DNA of 64,000 bases from Pontibaca salina (GCF_016307205.1 NZ_JAEIJD010000003.1:1-64000), one strand, 5' to 3'; counted from the stretch's first letter, positions 26,920 to 36,538 are shown. The notes: generated by a model from the letters alone, not told the origin. Program-made: numbers and translations.

Positions 26920-27870
26920 ATGCCAAAACCACCCCTGAATCTCTATTTGGCTGCGCCACGCGGCTTTTGTGCCGGCGTCGACCGCGCGATCAAGATTGTT
27001 GAAATGGCGCTGGAGAAATGGGGCGCGCCGGTTTTCGTGCGGCACGAAATCGTGCACAACAAATTCGTCGTCGACGGGCTGCGCGAAAAGGGCGCGATAT
27101 TCGTTGAGGAACTGGATGAATGCCCCGAAGACCGCCCGGTGATTTTCTCCGCCCACGGCGTGCCCAAATCAGTGCCCGCCGAGGCCCAGCGCCGCGAGAT
27201 GGTCTATGTCGATGCCACCTGCCCGCTGGTCAGCAAGGTCCATATCGAAGCCCAACGCCATGCCGATAATGGCCTGCAAATGATCATGATCGGCCACAAG
27301 GGTCATCCTGAAACCGTCGGCACCATGGGGCAATTGCCCAAGGGCGAGGTCCTATTGGTCGAAACCGTGGCCGATGTCGCAGAGGTGCAAGTGCGCGACC
27401 CCGAGCGTCTGGCTTTCGTCACGCAAACCACGCTGAGCATCGACGATACGGCCGAGATCATCACGGCGCTAAAGGCACGCTTTCCCGGCATCGTCGGTCC
27501 GCATAAGGAAGACATCTGCTATGCCACCACCAATCGGCAAGAGGCGGTCAAGGCGATGGCCCCGAAATGCGATGCGATGCTGGTGGTCGGCGCGCCCAAT
27601 TCGTCGAATTCGCGCCGTCTGGTCGAGGTTGGTGCCAAAGCCGGCTGTGGCTATACGCAACTGGTTCAGCGCGCCGCCGACATCGACTGGCGCGCGCTTG
27701 AGGGGATATCCAGCATCGGAATCACCGCCGGGGCCAGCGCGCCCGAGGCGCTGATCGACGAGGTCATCGCGGCCTGTCACGAGCGCTTCGAAGTTGCCAC
27801 CGAACTGGTCGAAACCGCCGTTGAAAACGTCGAATTCAAGATCCCGCGCGTGCTGCGCATTCCAGCCTGA
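26920..27870 (+). CDS. ispH: 4-hydroxy-3-methylbut-2-enyl diphosphate reductase
   Basis: 316 aa, with AAGGAGAC before the ATG. IspH is the last enzyme of the MEP pathway, making IPP and DMAPP with a [4Fe-4S] cluster. The three cluster cysteines are in [22 protein letters not shown] and [21 protein letters not shown] and SNSRRLVEV are also conserved. Its stop overlaps the start of the next gene by one base (TGATG), so the DUF3429 protein is co-expressed. Confidence 0.97.
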   Translation: MPKPPLNLYLAAPRGFCAGVDRAIKIVEMALEKWGAPVFVRHEIVHNKFVVDGLREKGAIFVEELDECPEDRPVIFSAHGVPKSVPAEAQRREMVYVDATCPLVSKVHIEAQRHADNGLQMIMIGHKGHPETVGTMGQLPKGEVLLVETVADVAEVQVRDPERLAFVTQTTLSIDDTAEIITALKARFPGIVGPHKEDICYATTNRQEAVKAMAPKCDAMLVVGAPNSSNSRRLVEVGAKAGCGYTQLVQRAADIDWRALEGISSIGITAGASAPEALIDEVIAACHERFEVATELVETAVENVEFKIPRVLRIPA

Positions 27871-28319
27871 TGCGCATTCCTAAAGTGCCACTGATCCTTG
27901 GCCTTGTCGCGCTGATCCCCTTTATCTGGGGCGCGGCGACACTGTTGAATGGCAGCTTGATGAGCTGGGGCGCATCACAGTTTGGACCCCGTTTTGTCGG
28001 ACCCTATGTGCAGTTGTTTTACGGCACGGTAAACCTAACTTTCATGTCCGGTATCCTGTGGGGTTTTGCCACCAAGGCGCGCGGCGCGCTATCGCTCATC
28101 ACCTATGCGCTGGCGGCGATCCCGATGCTCTGGGCGTTCATCATGACCGGCGGCGGCCCAATCAGCGCGGGCATGAACCTGATCTTCGGCTTTGCCGGTT
28201 TGCTGCTGCTGGATTTCGCGTTCTATCATTGGCGTCTGACCCCGAATTGGTGGCTGCGGCTGCGCTTGTTCATGACCGCCGTCACGGTCGCTTGCCTGGC
28301 CATTGTCGTCTGGGGTTAG
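27870..28319 (+). CDS. DUF3429 family membrane protein
   Basis: 149 aa with five hydrophobic segments, almost entirely membrane-embedded. The N-terminal [17 protein letters not shown], then [20 protein letters not shown], and the C-terminal [18 protein letters not shown] match DUF3429, a family of unknown function in proteobacteria. It begins at the ispH stop and ends 31 nt before rnhA, so the three genes probably form one operon. No catalytic residues can be proposed. Confidence 0.85.
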   Translation: MRIPKVPLILGLVALIPFIWGAATLLNGSLMSWGASQFGPRFVGPYVQLFYGTVNLTFMSGILWGFATKARGALSLITYALAAIPMLWAFIMTGGGPISAGMNLIFGFAGLLLLDFAFYHWRLTPNWWLRLRLFMTAVTVACLAIVVWG

Positions 28320-28350
28320 GCGCGGACCTTTTACTGGAGAGTATTCATTA

Positions 28351-28821
28351 ATGGCTGAACTGTTCGCCTATACTGACGGGGCTTGCTCCGGCAATCCCGG
28401 CCCCGGTGGCTGGGGGGTTTTGATGCGCGCCGTGCAGGATGGGCGCGTCGCGAAAGAGCGTGAACTCAAGGGCGGCGAACCCGATTCTACAAACAACCGC
28501 ATGGAATTGCTGGCAGCCATCAACGCGCTGGAAACTTTGGCCCGTCCTAGCACCATCACGGTCGTCACCGACAGCCAATATGTGAAGAACGGCGTCACCA
28601 ACTGGATCCACGGCTGGAAGCGCAACGGCTGGAAAACCGCGGCAAAGAAGCCGGTCAAGAATGCCGAGCTCTGGCAACGGCTGGACGCCGCACAGGCGCG
28701 CCACAAGGTGACTTGGGAATGGGTCAAAGGCCATGCCGGCCACCCTGAAAACGAACGCGCTGACGAATTGGCCCGCGAGGGGATGAAACCGTTCAAGCCG
28801 GCCCGCACCCCGTCGGGTTGA
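28351..28821 (+). CDS. rnhA: Ribonuclease HI
   Basis: 156 aa from the ATG at 28351, with CTGGAGAG upstream; the longer frame at 28303 overlaps DUF3429. RNase HI degrades the RNA strand of RNA-DNA hybrids. Catalytic acids are in [17 protein letters not shown] (Asp9), [13 protein letters not shown] (Glu), [11 protein letters not shown] (Asp) and the C-terminal [11 protein letters not shown] (Asp), and the basic handle [16 protein letters not shown] is present. Confidence 0.97.
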   Translation: MAELFAYTDGACSGNPGPGGWGVLMRAVQDGRVAKERELKGGEPDSTNNRMELLAAINALETLARPSTITVVTDSQYVKNGVTNWIHGWKRNGWKTAAKKPVKNAELWQRLDAAQARHKVTWEWVKGHAGHPENERADELAREGMKPFKPARTPSG

Positions 28822-28909
28822 ATGCGATAATGGGTTGCGTCCACTTAGATCCAAGGACTCAACGCAACATGCTTGTCTTAAGCTGATTGTGGCACTTGTG
28901 CGAAGATGG

Positions 28910-28942
28910 AGCCACTACACGCCATTTATCGCGGTAGTGGCT
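28910..28942. other. Long perfect inverted repeat downstream of rnhA
   Basis: agccactac (28910-28918) and gtagtggct (28934-28942) form a perfect 9-bp stem with a 15-nt loop (acgccatttatcgcg). No T-run follows on either strand, so it is not a classical terminator. It stands 88 nt after the rnhA stop, in the non-coding gap between rnhA and dapA. Confidence 0.4.
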
Positions 28943-29020
28943 GTGGCTGTTGTTAGCGCGGGCTGAGCATGGGGTTGGGTTCTGCTACCGGCTGCGCCGA
29001 GCCCGTTACGCCGTGCAGGA

Positions 29021-29075
29021 CCGGGGCTTTGCCCCGGACCCCAGGATATTTTCCCGCAAGAAGAAGGAAAATCGG
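29021..29075 (-). repeat. Dispersed intergenic repeat, copy B
   Basis: Directly abuts the dapA stop codon. On the plus strand a perfect 7-bp hairpin ccggggc-ttt-gccccgg (29021-29037) is followed by ACCCCAGGATATTTTCCCGC and AAGAAGAAGGAAAA. The order, hairpin then GGATATTT then an A/G-rich AGAAGAA tail, is the same as in copies A and C. Like copy A after parC, it directly follows a minus-strand gene when read in the gene's direction. Confidence 0.6.
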
Positions 29076-29951
29076 TTAGGAGAGCAGCCCGGCGTGGCGC
29101 ATGGCCTTATCGATGGCAGATTTGGTGCTGTCTTCGATTCCCGTCAGCGGCAGGCGCACCTCTTCGCTGCACAGGTCGAGCTGCGACATCGCATATTTGA
29201 CGCCGGCAAGGCCGGGTTCGATGAAGATGGCCTCGTGCAGGGGCATCAAGCGGTCCTGATATTCAAGTGCCAATGCGTAATCTCCGGCCAATGTGGCCTG
29301 CTGAAATTCGGCGCAAAGCCGCGGCGCGACATTGGCAGTGACCGAGATACAGCCGACTCCGCCCTGGGCATTGAAGCCCAGCGCCGTGGCGTCTTCGCCC
29401 GAAAGCTGGGTGAAATCCTTGCCGCAGGTGATACGCTGCTGGCTGACCCGCTCAAGTTTGGCGGTGGCGTCTTTGACACCGATAATCCGGGGCAGTTTGG
29501 CCAGTTGGCCCATCGTCTCGGGGGTCATGTCGATCGCCGAGCGGGGCGGGATGTTATAGATGATGATCGGCAGTTCGCAGCAATCGTGCAGGGCGGTGAA
29601 ATGTGCGATCATGCCGCGTTGGGTGGGCTTGTTGTAATAGGGCGTCACCACCAGCGCTGCATCGGCTCCGACACTTGCGGCATGGCGCATCAGGCGAATG
29701 CCTTCCAGCGTGTTGTTCGATCCGGCTCCGGCGATCACCGGCACCCGCCCGTCGGCGGCCTTGACCACCTCTTCGATCACGGCTTCGTGTTCCCGGTGGC
29801 TGAGCGTCGGGCTTTCGCCCGTGGTGCCCACCGGCACAAGTGCGGTCGAGCCTTCGCCGATATGCCATTCGACCAGCTGTTTGAGCGTATCCAGATCCAA
29901 CTCGCCATTGCGGAAAGGTGTGACGAGGGCCGGCATAGAGCCTTTGAACAT
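29076..29951 (-). CDS. dapA: 4-hydroxy-tetrahydrodipicolinate synthase
   Basis: 291 aa from the ATG at 29951 ([19 protein letters not shown]), with AAGGGAGCG upstream; the frame continues 60 codons further without family similarity. It condenses pyruvate and aspartate semialdehyde in lysine/diaminopimelate synthesis. The [15 protein letters not shown] block, the Tyr of [13 protein letters not shown] and the Schiff-base Lys of [15 protein letters not shown] are all present. It diverges from the lytic transglycosylase gene, another cell-wall gene. Confidence 0.96.
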   Translation of the reverse strand: MFKGSMPALVTPFRNGELDLDTLKQLVEWHIGEGSTALVPVGTTGESPTLSHREHEAVIEEVVKAADGRVPVIAGAGSNNTLEGIRLMRHAASVGADAALVVTPYYNKPTQRGMIAHFTALHDCCELPIIIYNIPPRSAIDMTPETMGQLAKLPRIIGVKDATAKLERVSQQRITCGKDFTQLSGEDATALGFNAQGGVGCISVTANVAPRLCAEFQQATLAGDYALALEYQDRLMPLHEAIFIEPGLAGVKYAMSQLDLCSEEVRLPLTGIEDSTKSAIDKAMRHAGLLS

Positions 29952-30088
29952 GGGCACGCTCCCTTTTGCTATCTCGGTCGGCGGGCCAAAATGAGATTCC
30001 GCCACCGTTGCTGTGAATGTCAGTTGTACCCGCGCATGCACGCGGTATCGTGCAGGCTGTAGCCTTGGTTGATCGGGATATGCAAGAG

Positions 30089-32047
30089 ATGACGCGCATT
30101 CTGGCGCTTGTTGCGGTGTTTTGTTCAGCATTTGTGCTGCCCGCCGTCGCTGGCGACGCTCGGCAGTTAATGCGCGCCATGGACCAGATGCGCAAGGGCG
30201 ACTGGACGGCGGCGATTCGCGCTGCTGGTTCGGACGGATCGATTCCCAATGACATCATCGAATGGCACCGTCTGCGCGCCGGACGCGGCACTGCGGATCA
30301 GGTGCGAGATTTTCTGGCGCGGCGCGGCGACTGGCCGGGGGTTGCCTGGCTGCGGCAGCGCAGCGAGCCGGCTTTTGTGGGGCAGTCAGCCGATGCGATT
30401 TTGGACTTTTACGCCGACGCACCACCGCAGACCGGCGAAGGGGTACTGACCCACGCCAGCGCTCTGATTCAGAAGGGGCGCCAGGGCGAGGCCGAGGCCA
30501 GTCTGGTGATGGCCTGGCGCACCCTGGCGATGGGCGGCGCGCAACACGCTGAATATCTCGAGAAACAGCGCGAGTTGCTGGCTCCGCATCACGACGCGCG
30601 GCTGGACCGGATGTTATGGGATGGCAAGCTGGATGATGCCAAGCGGATGCTGCCGCTGGTCGATGAAGGTCAGCGGGCCTTGGCATTGGCGCGGATGGCG
30701 TTACAGGAGATGGCCCCGGGCGTCGATGCGCGGATCGAGGCGGTGCCCGCGGCGCTAAGGGGCGCGCCCGGTCTGGCGCATGACCGTTTTGCCTGGCGCT
30801 ATCGCAAGGGGCGCAGGGATGACGCAACGGCGCTATTGCTGGAGCGCTCAGACAGTGCCGATTCGCTGGGCGAGCCGGCCTATTGGGGCAAACGCCGGGC
30901 GATTCTAGCGCGACAGGAGATGCGCGAGGGCGACCCGGTCCGCGCCTATCGCATGGCGGCACAGAATTACATGTCCGAGGGGGCGGATTTTGCCGAACTG
31001 GAGTGGCTGGCTGGATTTATCGCCTTGCGCAAACTGAACGATCCGGCCGCCGCACTGGCGCATTTCACCCGCTTTGACGGCGCCGTGGCAACGCCGATTT
31101 CCAAAGGCCGAGCCGGATATTGGATCGGGCGCGCTTATGAGGCGCTGGGCCAGCCGGAACAGGCGCAGCAGGCCTATGCTGGAGGCGCGCGCTATCAAAC
31201 GTCGTTTTACGGGTTGCTGGCCGCCGAGCGGGGCGGGCTGCCCTTTGATGAGCATCTGGCCGATCCGCCTGCGTTCGGGCCGTGGAAAAGCGGTGCGTTC
31301 ATGGGTTCCAGCGTGCTCAAGGCCGGTCTGTTGTTGTTTGACGCCGATGAGCCGGAACTGGGCACGCGGTTCCTGACCCATCTGGTCGAAAGCCAGGACG
31401 AAGCCGCTGCCGCCCAGTTAGGTGAAATGGCGATTGAGATGGAGCGCCCGCATCTGGCCGTGATGATCGCCAAACGCGCGGCACAGCGCGCGCTGCTGCT
31501 GCATGCGGCCTATTACCCGTTGCATCCAGTGGCGCGCGAGCCCCTGCCCATGGCACCTGAAATGACTTTGGCGATCGCGCGGCGCGAAAGCGAATTCGAC
31601 CCTGCCGTTGTCAGCCATGCCGGCGCACGGGGATTGATGCAGGTGATGCCGGCGACCGCGCAAGCGATGGCCAGCCAGATGGGGATTCTCGGCGGTCACG
31701 ATACCGCGCGGCTGACCCGAGAATGGGATTATAACGCCAAGCTGGGCGCAACCTATCTGGCCGGGCTGGCCGGGGGATTTGACGGCAATGTGGTGATGAT
31801 GTCGGCAGGTTATAATGCCGGGCCGGGGCGGCCCCTGCAGTGGATGTTGAACTATGGCGACCCGCGCAAGGGCGAGATCGATGTGGTGGACTGGATCGAA
31901 CACATCCCGTTTAACGAAACCCGCAACTATGTCATGCGCGTCACCGAGAGCCTGCCGGTCTATCGTGCTCGGCTAGGGCTGGAGCCGCTGCCGATACCGT
32001 TTTCAGAAGAATTGACCGGCTCAACGCTTCGTGCGTTCGCGCCATAA
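30089..32047 (+). CDS. slt: Soluble lytic murein transglycosylase (Slt70-like)
   Basis: About 652 aa, from the ATG at 30089 (ATG at 30080 is also possible). A signal peptide [22 protein letters not shown] directs it to the periplasm. A long alpha-superhelical domain (to about residue 470) precedes the SLT catalytic domain: [19 protein letters not shown] with the catalytic Glu, [23 protein letters not shown] and [11 protein letters not shown]. It cleaves glycan strands, forming 1,6-anhydromuramic ends. Its 3' end overlaps the convergent transporter gene by 27 nt. It is divergent from dapA. Confidence 0.93.
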   Translation: MTRILALVAVFCSAFVLPAVAGDARQLMRAMDQMRKGDWTAAIRAAGSDGSIPNDIIEWHRLRAGRGTADQVRDFLARRGDWPGVAWLRQRSEPAFVGQSADAILDFYADAPPQTGEGVLTHASALIQKGRQGEAEASLVMAWRTLAMGGAQHAEYLEKQRELLAPHHDARLDRMLWDGKLDDAKRMLPLVDEGQRALALARMALQEMAPGVDARIEAVPAALRGAPGLAHDRFAWRYRKGRRDDATALLLERSDSADSLGEPAYWGKRRAILARQEMREGDPVRAYRMAAQNYMSEGADFAELEWLAGFIALRKLNDPAAALAHFTRFDGAVATPISKGRAGYWIGRAYEALGQPEQAQQAYAGGARYQTSFYGLLAAERGGLPFDEHLADPPAFGPWKSGAFMGSSVLKAGLLLFDADEPELGTRFLTHLVESQDEAAAAQLGEMAIEMERPHLAVMIAKRAAQRALLLHAAYYPLHPVAREPLPMAPEMTLAIARRESEFDPAVVSHAGARGLMQVMPATAQAMASQMGILGGHDTARLTREWDYNAKLGATYLAGLAGGFDGNVVMMSAGYNAGPGRPLQWMLNYGDPRKGEIDVVDWIEHIPFNETRNYVMRVTESLPVYRARLGLEPLPIPFSEELTGSTLRAFAP

Positions 32048-32893
32048 GGTAAACAATCCTGCAGCCACGATCAGCCCGGCACCGATGGCAACGTTGAGTC
32101 GGATGGTTTCGCCGAACACCGTGATGCCGATTATCGAGACGAACATCAGTTGGAAATAGGCGAATGGCTGCACCGCGCTGGCCTCGGCGGCCTCATAGCA
32201 GCGGATCAGCAGCCAGTGGCCGGTCACGCCGGTCAGGCACAGCACGCCCATCCAGCCCCAGTCCGGGGCAATCATCGGCTCCCAAAACCACAGGCCGACG
32301 GCAGTCATGACCACGGCCCCCGCAACGCCGGTATAGAAGAAACTGGTCGAAGCTCGGTCACGGCGCGCCACATAGCGGGTCAAAAGGCCATAGATCGCGA
32401 ACATGGTCGCCGCAATAAACGGCACCACCGAAGCCGGGTCGAAGACACCCCAGCCGGGTTCGAGGATGATCGTCACGCCGATAAACCCCACGGCAATGGC
32501 GCTCCAACGGCGCCAGCCGACCTGTTCGCCCAGGATCGGGCCGGACAGGGCGGCGATCAGCAGCGGATAGCTGATGAACACCGCCGTGGATTCGATCAGT
32601 CCCAGCAGGACGAAGGCCAACACTGCGACGCAGACCTCGCTGGCCAGCAACACGCCGCGCAGGATCTGCACCCAGATCTGCTCGGTATGAATGGCGGCGC
32701 GCAACCCGCCCCTGCTGCGCACGGCAAGGGCGATCACAAAAGCGGCGAAGAACCAGTAGCGGATCATCACCACCATCAATACGTTATATTCCGAAGCCAG
32801 ATGTCGGGAAACGCCGTCCTGAAAGGCGAAAACCATGGTGGTCGCGATCATCAATGCGATGCCCAGCGGCACGTTATTGCTTTGCGCCGTCAT
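32021..32893 (-). CDS. EamA/DMT-family transporter
   Basis: 290 aa from the ATG at 32893 (MTAQSNNVPLGIALM); the ATG overlaps the stop of mnmD (ATGA). It has about ten hydrophobic helices arranged as two EamA repeats, with LLASEVCVAVLAFVLLGLI in the first half and GVTGHWLLIRCYEAAEAS in the second. It is an inner-membrane exporter or importer of small metabolites; the substrate is unknown. The last 27 bases overlap the 3' end of the lytic transglycosylase gene on the other strand. Confidence 0.9.
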   Translation of the reverse strand: MTAQSNNVPLGIALMIATTMVFAFQDGVSRHLASEYNVLMVVMIRYWFFAAFVIALAVRSRGGLRAAIHTEQIWVQILRGVLLASEVCVAVLAFVLLGLIESTAVFISYPLLIAALSGPILGEQVGWRRWSAIAVGFIGVTIILEPGWGVFDPASVVPFIAATMFAIYGLLTRYVARRDRASTSFFYTGVAGAVVMTAVGLWFWEPMIAPDWGWMGVLCLTGVTGHWLLIRCYEAAEASAVQPFAYFQLMFVSIIGITVFGETIRLNVAIGAGLIVAAGLFTLWRERTKR

Positions 32894-33555
32894 GGCATGG
32901 TCGCGCGCGTCATGTGGCGTTTGCGCCCGTACCCCTTGCACCGGGTGACGGTGAAACCGGCGTCTTGCAGGTTGCGGCGTACGAAACCGGCGGCGGCATA
33001 GGTCGCGGCGGTGCCGTTCGCTGCGGTGTGGCGGGCCACTTCGGCCAACAGATCAGGCTGCCACAGTTCCGGGTTCTTCGCAGGTGAAAACCCATCGAGA
33101 AACCACGCATCCGCCCGCCCGGTCCAATCCGGTAAAACCGTGCGCGCGTCGCCCTCTATCACGGTCAGTTCCACTCCATCAAAATCATAGCTGCCGCCCC
33201 GCCCCGTCCAGCGCGACACCAGCACATCCGCCAGCGGTGCAAGTTCGGAAAAAGCCGAAAGCGCACGGGCCATGTCATCGCGTGCCATTGGATAGGCTTC
33301 GAAACTGGTGAAGAACAGCCGACCGGAAACGCCCGCCGCCCGCCATGCCGCAAGCGTCGTCAGAAAGTTCAAGCCGGTGCCGAACCCCAGTTCGGCAATG
33401 GCGAAGCCGTCGCGAAAGCGCGCGGGCAGATCGTTGCCGGCCAGAAACACATGCCGGGTTTCCGCCAAGCCGCCGGCAAGGCTGAAATACGGGTCATCGA
33501 ACCGTGTGGAAATCGGTACGCTGCCATCTCGCCATTGCAGTTCCGGCTGCCGCAT
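32890..33555 (-). CDS. mnmD: tRNA (5-methylaminomethyl-2-thiouridine)(34)-methyltransferase MnmD
   Basis: 221 aa from the ATG at 33555 (MRQPELQWRDGSVPISTRFD). It is the stand-alone methyltransferase half of MnmC: DDPYFSLAGGLAETRHVFL, the SAM motif IAELGFGTGLNFLTT and DAWFLDGFSPAKNPELW are typical. It would methylate nm5s2U34 to mnm5s2U in the wobble position of Lys/Glu/Gln tRNAs. The gene diverges from an FAD protein resembling the other half of MnmC and is followed, with a 4-nt overlap, by the EamA transporter. Confidence 0.9.
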   Translation of the reverse strand: MRQPELQWRDGSVPISTRFDDPYFSLAGGLAETRHVFLAGNDLPARFRDGFAIAELGFGTGLNFLTTLAAWRAAGVSGRLFFTSFEAYPMARDDMARALSAFSELAPLADVLVSRWTGRGGSYDFDGVELTVIEGDARTVLPDWTGRADAWFLDGFSPAKNPELWQPDLLAEVARHTAANGTAATYAAAGFVRRNLQDAGFTVTRCKGYGRKRHMTRATMP

Positions 33556-33623
33556 GAAAAATATCTCTGACCGTCGTATTAAAACCTTTGACGCGACAGT
33601 GAAGAAAGGCGGCACGCTTGGCA

Positions 33624-34661
33624 ATGGTCGACGTCACTATCCGCGGCGCGGGAATTTTTGGGCTCTCAATTGCTTGGGTCTGCGCGCGGCGCGGCGCGAG
33701 GGTCCGGCTGATCGACCCTTACGGCCCCGGCACCGGGGCCAGCGGCGGCATTCTTGGCGCACTGGCACCGCATGTGCCCGACCAGTGGGGCGCCAAAAAG
33801 GCGTTTCAGTTTAACAGCCTGCTGATGGCCGAACCCTTCTGGGCCGAGGTTGAGGCGACAGGTGGTTTATCCCCCGGCTATGGACGCACCGGGCGTATTC
33901 AACCGATCGCGGACGAAGCGGCACTGGCGCTGGCACAGAAGCGCTGCGAAGGGGCCCGCCTCTTCTGGCAGGGTCAGGCAGAATGGGATGTGCTATCGGG
34001 TGCCGATCTTGGGCCGTGGGCACCGCCCTCACCGACCGGATATGTCGTGCGCGACACGTTGAGCGCCCGCATCCATCCGCGCCGGGCCTGCGCTGCATTG
34101 GTTGCCGCGCTTGGCGTCATGGGGGTGTCTGTGCAAACCGACGCGCCCGACGCAGGGCGGGTGATCTGGGCCACCGGCATTGCCGATCTCGAGCGGATCA
34201 ATGCGCATGTCGGGCGGGTCTTTGGCAATGGCGTCAAGGGTCAAGCCGCGTTGTTACATTACGATGCCGGGCCAGACCAGCCGCAGCTATATATCGATGG
34301 GCTGCATTTTATCCCCCATGCGGATCGCACATTGGCCATCGGATCAACCAGCGAACGCGCGTGGAATGAGGCAACCGCCACCGATGCACAGTTGGATGAT
34401 CTGATCGACAGGGCAACCGCAGCCTTGCCGTTGCTGCACGGCGCGCCGGTGATCGAACGTTGGGCAGGCGTGCGCCCCCGCGCGCGAAGTCGCGCGCCGG
34501 TACTGGGCGTACATCCGATGTTACCGGGGCAATTCATCGCCAATGGCGGCTTCAAGATCGGGCTTGGGATGGCTCCGAAAATCGCACAGGTGATGGCCGA
34601 TCTGGTCTTGGACGATATCGACAGGCTTCCCGACGAATTCCGCGCCGAGGCATCTTTATAG
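33624..34661 (+). CDS. FAD-dependent oxidoreductase, probable MnmC(o) partner of MnmD
   Basis: 345 aa from the ATG at 33624; a TTG two codons earlier is possible. It is a DAO-fold flavoprotein: dinucleotide motif RGAGIFGLSIA (residues ~7-17), GASGGILGALAPH, ERWAGVRPRARSRAPVLG and GGFKIGLGMAPKIA. The GALAPH and the adjacency to mnmD fit the C-terminal, FAD-dependent half of MnmC, which converts cmnm5U34 to nm5U34. The pair would be a bifunctional enzyme split into two divergent genes 68 nt apart. A generic amine oxidase cannot be excluded. Confidence 0.82.
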   Translation: MVDVTIRGAGIFGLSIAWVCARRGARVRLIDPYGPGTGASGGILGALAPHVPDQWGAKKAFQFNSLLMAEPFWAEVEATGGLSPGYGRTGRIQPIADEAALALAQKRCEGARLFWQGQAEWDVLSGADLGPWAPPSPTGYVVRDTLSARIHPRRACAALVAALGVMGVSVQTDAPDAGRVIWATGIADLERINAHVGRVFGNGVKGQAALLHYDAGPDQPQLYIDGLHFIPHADRTLAIGSTSERAWNEATATDAQLDDLIDRATAALPLLHGAPVIERWAGVRPRARSRAPVLGVHPMLPGQFIANGGFKIGLGMAPKIAQVMADLVLDDIDRLPDEFRAEASL

Positions 34662-34662
34662 C

Positions 34663-34689
34663 GGCAGGGCGTGACGTCCACACCCTGCC
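34663..34689. terminator. Hairpin between two convergent genes
   Basis: ggcaggg-c-gtg-acgtc-cac-a-ccctgcc forms a 10-bp stem with one internal mismatch and a 5-nt loop, between the stops of the FAD protein (34661) and the OmpA gene (34698). The location is right for a bidirectional terminator but no T-run is present. Confidence 0.4.
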
Positions 34690-34697
34690 CGGATCGA

Positions 34698-35360
34698 TCA
34701 ACGTGGGATAATGATGATCTCTACGCGACGGTTGCGCGCCTTGCCCTCAACCGTGAGATTCGACGCAATTGGCTGGCTTTCGCCACGGCCCAGCGTCACC
34801 AGCCGGTTATAAGACACGCCGCCCTGCGCCAGAACGCTGGCAACCGCGCTGGCCCGGCGCTCGGACAGATCCTGATTGTACGACGCAGCCCCGGTGCTGT
34901 CGGTATGGCCGATGACCTGCACATGGGAGTTCGGATAGCGCTGAAGATGTGCCGCGACTCGGCGCAGATCCGCCTGCAATGCGGGACGCACCGTAAAGCT
35001 GTCGGTGGCAAAGGTGATATCCTGCGGCAGCGAGACAACCAGTTGCGTGCCGGTATTGGTGATGGTGATGCCGTCGCTGGCCAGTTGACTGCGCAACTCG
35101 GCGGCTTGCTTATCCAATTGGCTGCCGATCAGACCGCCTGCCGCAGCCCCGGCCGCCGCTCCGATCAACAGGTCGCCTTTTTTGCCACCGGTCGCCACGG
35201 ACAGACCTGTGCCCACCAGCGCACCCATCAGCGCGCCCTGCTTGGCTTGCTGGTTGGGATCGGCGGAGAGGCTGCTCAGCGAGCCCGGCTCGGTGCAGGC
35301 ACCAAGGAAAAAGACGCAGCCGAGAGCAGCGAAAGCGGTAGTTTTCAGGGTCATGGTCAT
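34698..35360 (-). CDS. OmpA-family outer-membrane lipoprotein (YiaD-like)
   Basis: 220 aa. The signal ends in a lipobox FFLGAC with Cys22. Residues ~38-80 are a glycine-zipper segment (GALMGALVGTGLSVATGG, LLIGAAAGAAAGGLIG) that may insert in the membrane. The C-terminal ~115 residues are an OmpA peptidoglycan-binding domain: FATDSFTVRPALQADLRRVA, VQVIGHTDSTGAASYNQDLS, ERRASAVA, and KARNRRVEI. It probably ties the outer membrane to peptidoglycan. A perfect palindrome 32 nt upstream of its start is listed separately. Confidence 0.92.
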   Translation of the reverse strand: MTMTLKTTAFAALGCVFFLGACTEPGSLSSLSADPNQQAKQGALMGALVGTGLSVATGGKKGDLLIGAAAGAAAGGLIGSQLDKQAAELRSQLASDGITITNTGTQLVVSLPQDITFATDSFTVRPALQADLRRVAAHLQRYPNSHVQVIGHTDSTGAASYNQDLSERRASAVASVLAQGGVSYNRLVTLGRGESQPIASNLTVEGKARNRRVEIIIIPR

Positions 35361-35391
35361 ATCAGCCTTGTGTTTTGGTCCCGTAATCCGG

Positions 35392-35414
35392 GTGTTATAG
35401 CATTCCTATAACAC
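35392..35414. promoter_or_regulatory. Perfect 9+5+9 palindrome upstream of the OmpA-family gene
   Basis: gtgttatag-cattc-ctataacac: two 9-bp arms in perfect inversion around a 5-nt centre, between the Ada-like gene stop (35432) and the OmpA-like gene start (35360). The arms are AT-rich and there is no T-run, so a dimeric repressor operator or a sequence overlapping a -10 box (TATAAC) is more likely than a terminator. Confidence 0.45.
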
Positions 35415-35431
35415 ATGTGGCGGGGTAACGC

Positions 35432-36325
35432 TCAAGGCGTGAAGTTGTTCCGATCGGCAAAAGCCTGCCCACCTCTGGCGTCAGTTCGCGCGGCTTCCCA
35501 CGCCAGCATGGCACGTTTGACCGGCATGCCCCAATGATAACCGCCCAATGCGCCGGACTTGCGCAAGGCACGGTGGCACGGGATCAGCCAACTGACCGGG
35601 TTGCGCCCTACAGCGGTGCCCACCGCCCGTACCGCACGGGGATGGCCGACCGCCTGCGCGATCTCGGAATAGGTTGTCACTTGCCCCGAGGGGATGCTCA
35701 ACAGCGCCTCCCAGACCTTGATCTGGAACGGCGCGCCAATCAGATGCACCTGCGTTTCTCCCTGCTGACGAAACGCCGCCTGCGCCCAAGGAGTGACAGC
35801 CGCGCGATCCTCGACGAATTCGGCTTCGGGCCAGCGTCCGGTCAAATCGGCCCAGATCGCGTCCCGCGTCGCTTCGCCAGCGAACCCGATCCCGCACAGC
35901 CCCCGGTCGGTCGCCATTACCAGTGCCGCGCCGAACGGACTATCGAGCCAGCCATAGCGGATGTGCAAACCCGCGCCCTTGCGAGCAAATTCACCGGGGC
36001 TCATCGCCTCCCAGCGCACGAAAAGGTCATGCAACCGCCCGCTGCCCGACAGCCCGACCGTATGGCTGGCATCCAGCGTGGTGAATCGTTCGCGCAACAG
36101 CGTCTTGGCATGGCCAAGCGTCAAATATTGCTGATAGCGCTTGGGTGACACGCCGACCCAAGCCGAAAAGATGCGCTGAAAATGGGCCGGGCTCATCGCC
36201 ATCTGCGCGGCCAGTCCATCCAGCGTCAAATCCGCGCCCCCTGCGTCGATCAGATCAATGGCGCGGCGCATGACGCCATAATGATAGGCTTGCGACTCCA
36301 TTGATTGGCTGGCCTGACAATTCAT
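35432..36325 (-). CDS. ada: AraC-type HTH / O6-methylguanine-DNA methyltransferase (Ada-like)
   Basis: 297 aa. Residues ~10-105 are an AraC helix-turn-helix domain (GLAAQMAMSPAHFQRIFSAW, GVSPKRYQQYLTLGHAKTLL). Residues ~190-280 are the methyltransferase with SIPSGQVTTYSEIAQAVG, the active-site NPVSWLIPCHRALR and GALGGYHWG. The Cys4-zinc methyl-phosphotriester domain of E. coli Ada is absent, so it repairs O6-methylguanine but cannot be activated by phosphotriester methylation. This two-domain form is common in proteobacteria. It diverges from nth, another repair gene. Confidence 0.9.
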   Translation of the reverse strand: MNCQASQSMESQAYHYGVMRRAIDLIDAGGADLTLDGLAAQMAMSPAHFQRIFSAWVGVSPKRYQQYLTLGHAKTLLRERFTTLDASHTVGLSGSGRLHDLFVRWEAMSPGEFARKGAGLHIRYGWLDSPFGAALVMATDRGLCGIGFAGEATRDAIWADLTGRWPEAEFVEDRAAVTPWAQAAFRQQGETQVHLIGAPFQIKVWEALLSIPSGQVTTYSEIAQAVGHPRAVRAVGTAVGRNPVSWLIPCHRALRKSGALGGYHWGMPVKRAMLAWEAARTDARGGQAFADRNNFTP

Positions 36326-36538
36326 GATGGCATCCCCGTGCTATGTCAGGCCATCTTACCGCACATCAAGGCGCATCCGCGACCCGCTTCTTGCGTAACC
36401 GGCACAAGGTCACCGCGACCGATCGCCAGCCTGGACATGCTCTCGACGTGCAAAGATCCTCGACCAGAAGGACCGATGACGGTCTGGCAGCACGCCGCTC
36501 TCTTGCCCTACGGGCAAACTGCGGGCATAGCTGCTTTC

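Noticed and set aside
35432-36325. Truncated ada gene
   Set aside because: The zinc N-domain is absent but the two-domain AraC/methyltransferase architecture is a common complete form; both domains are intact.
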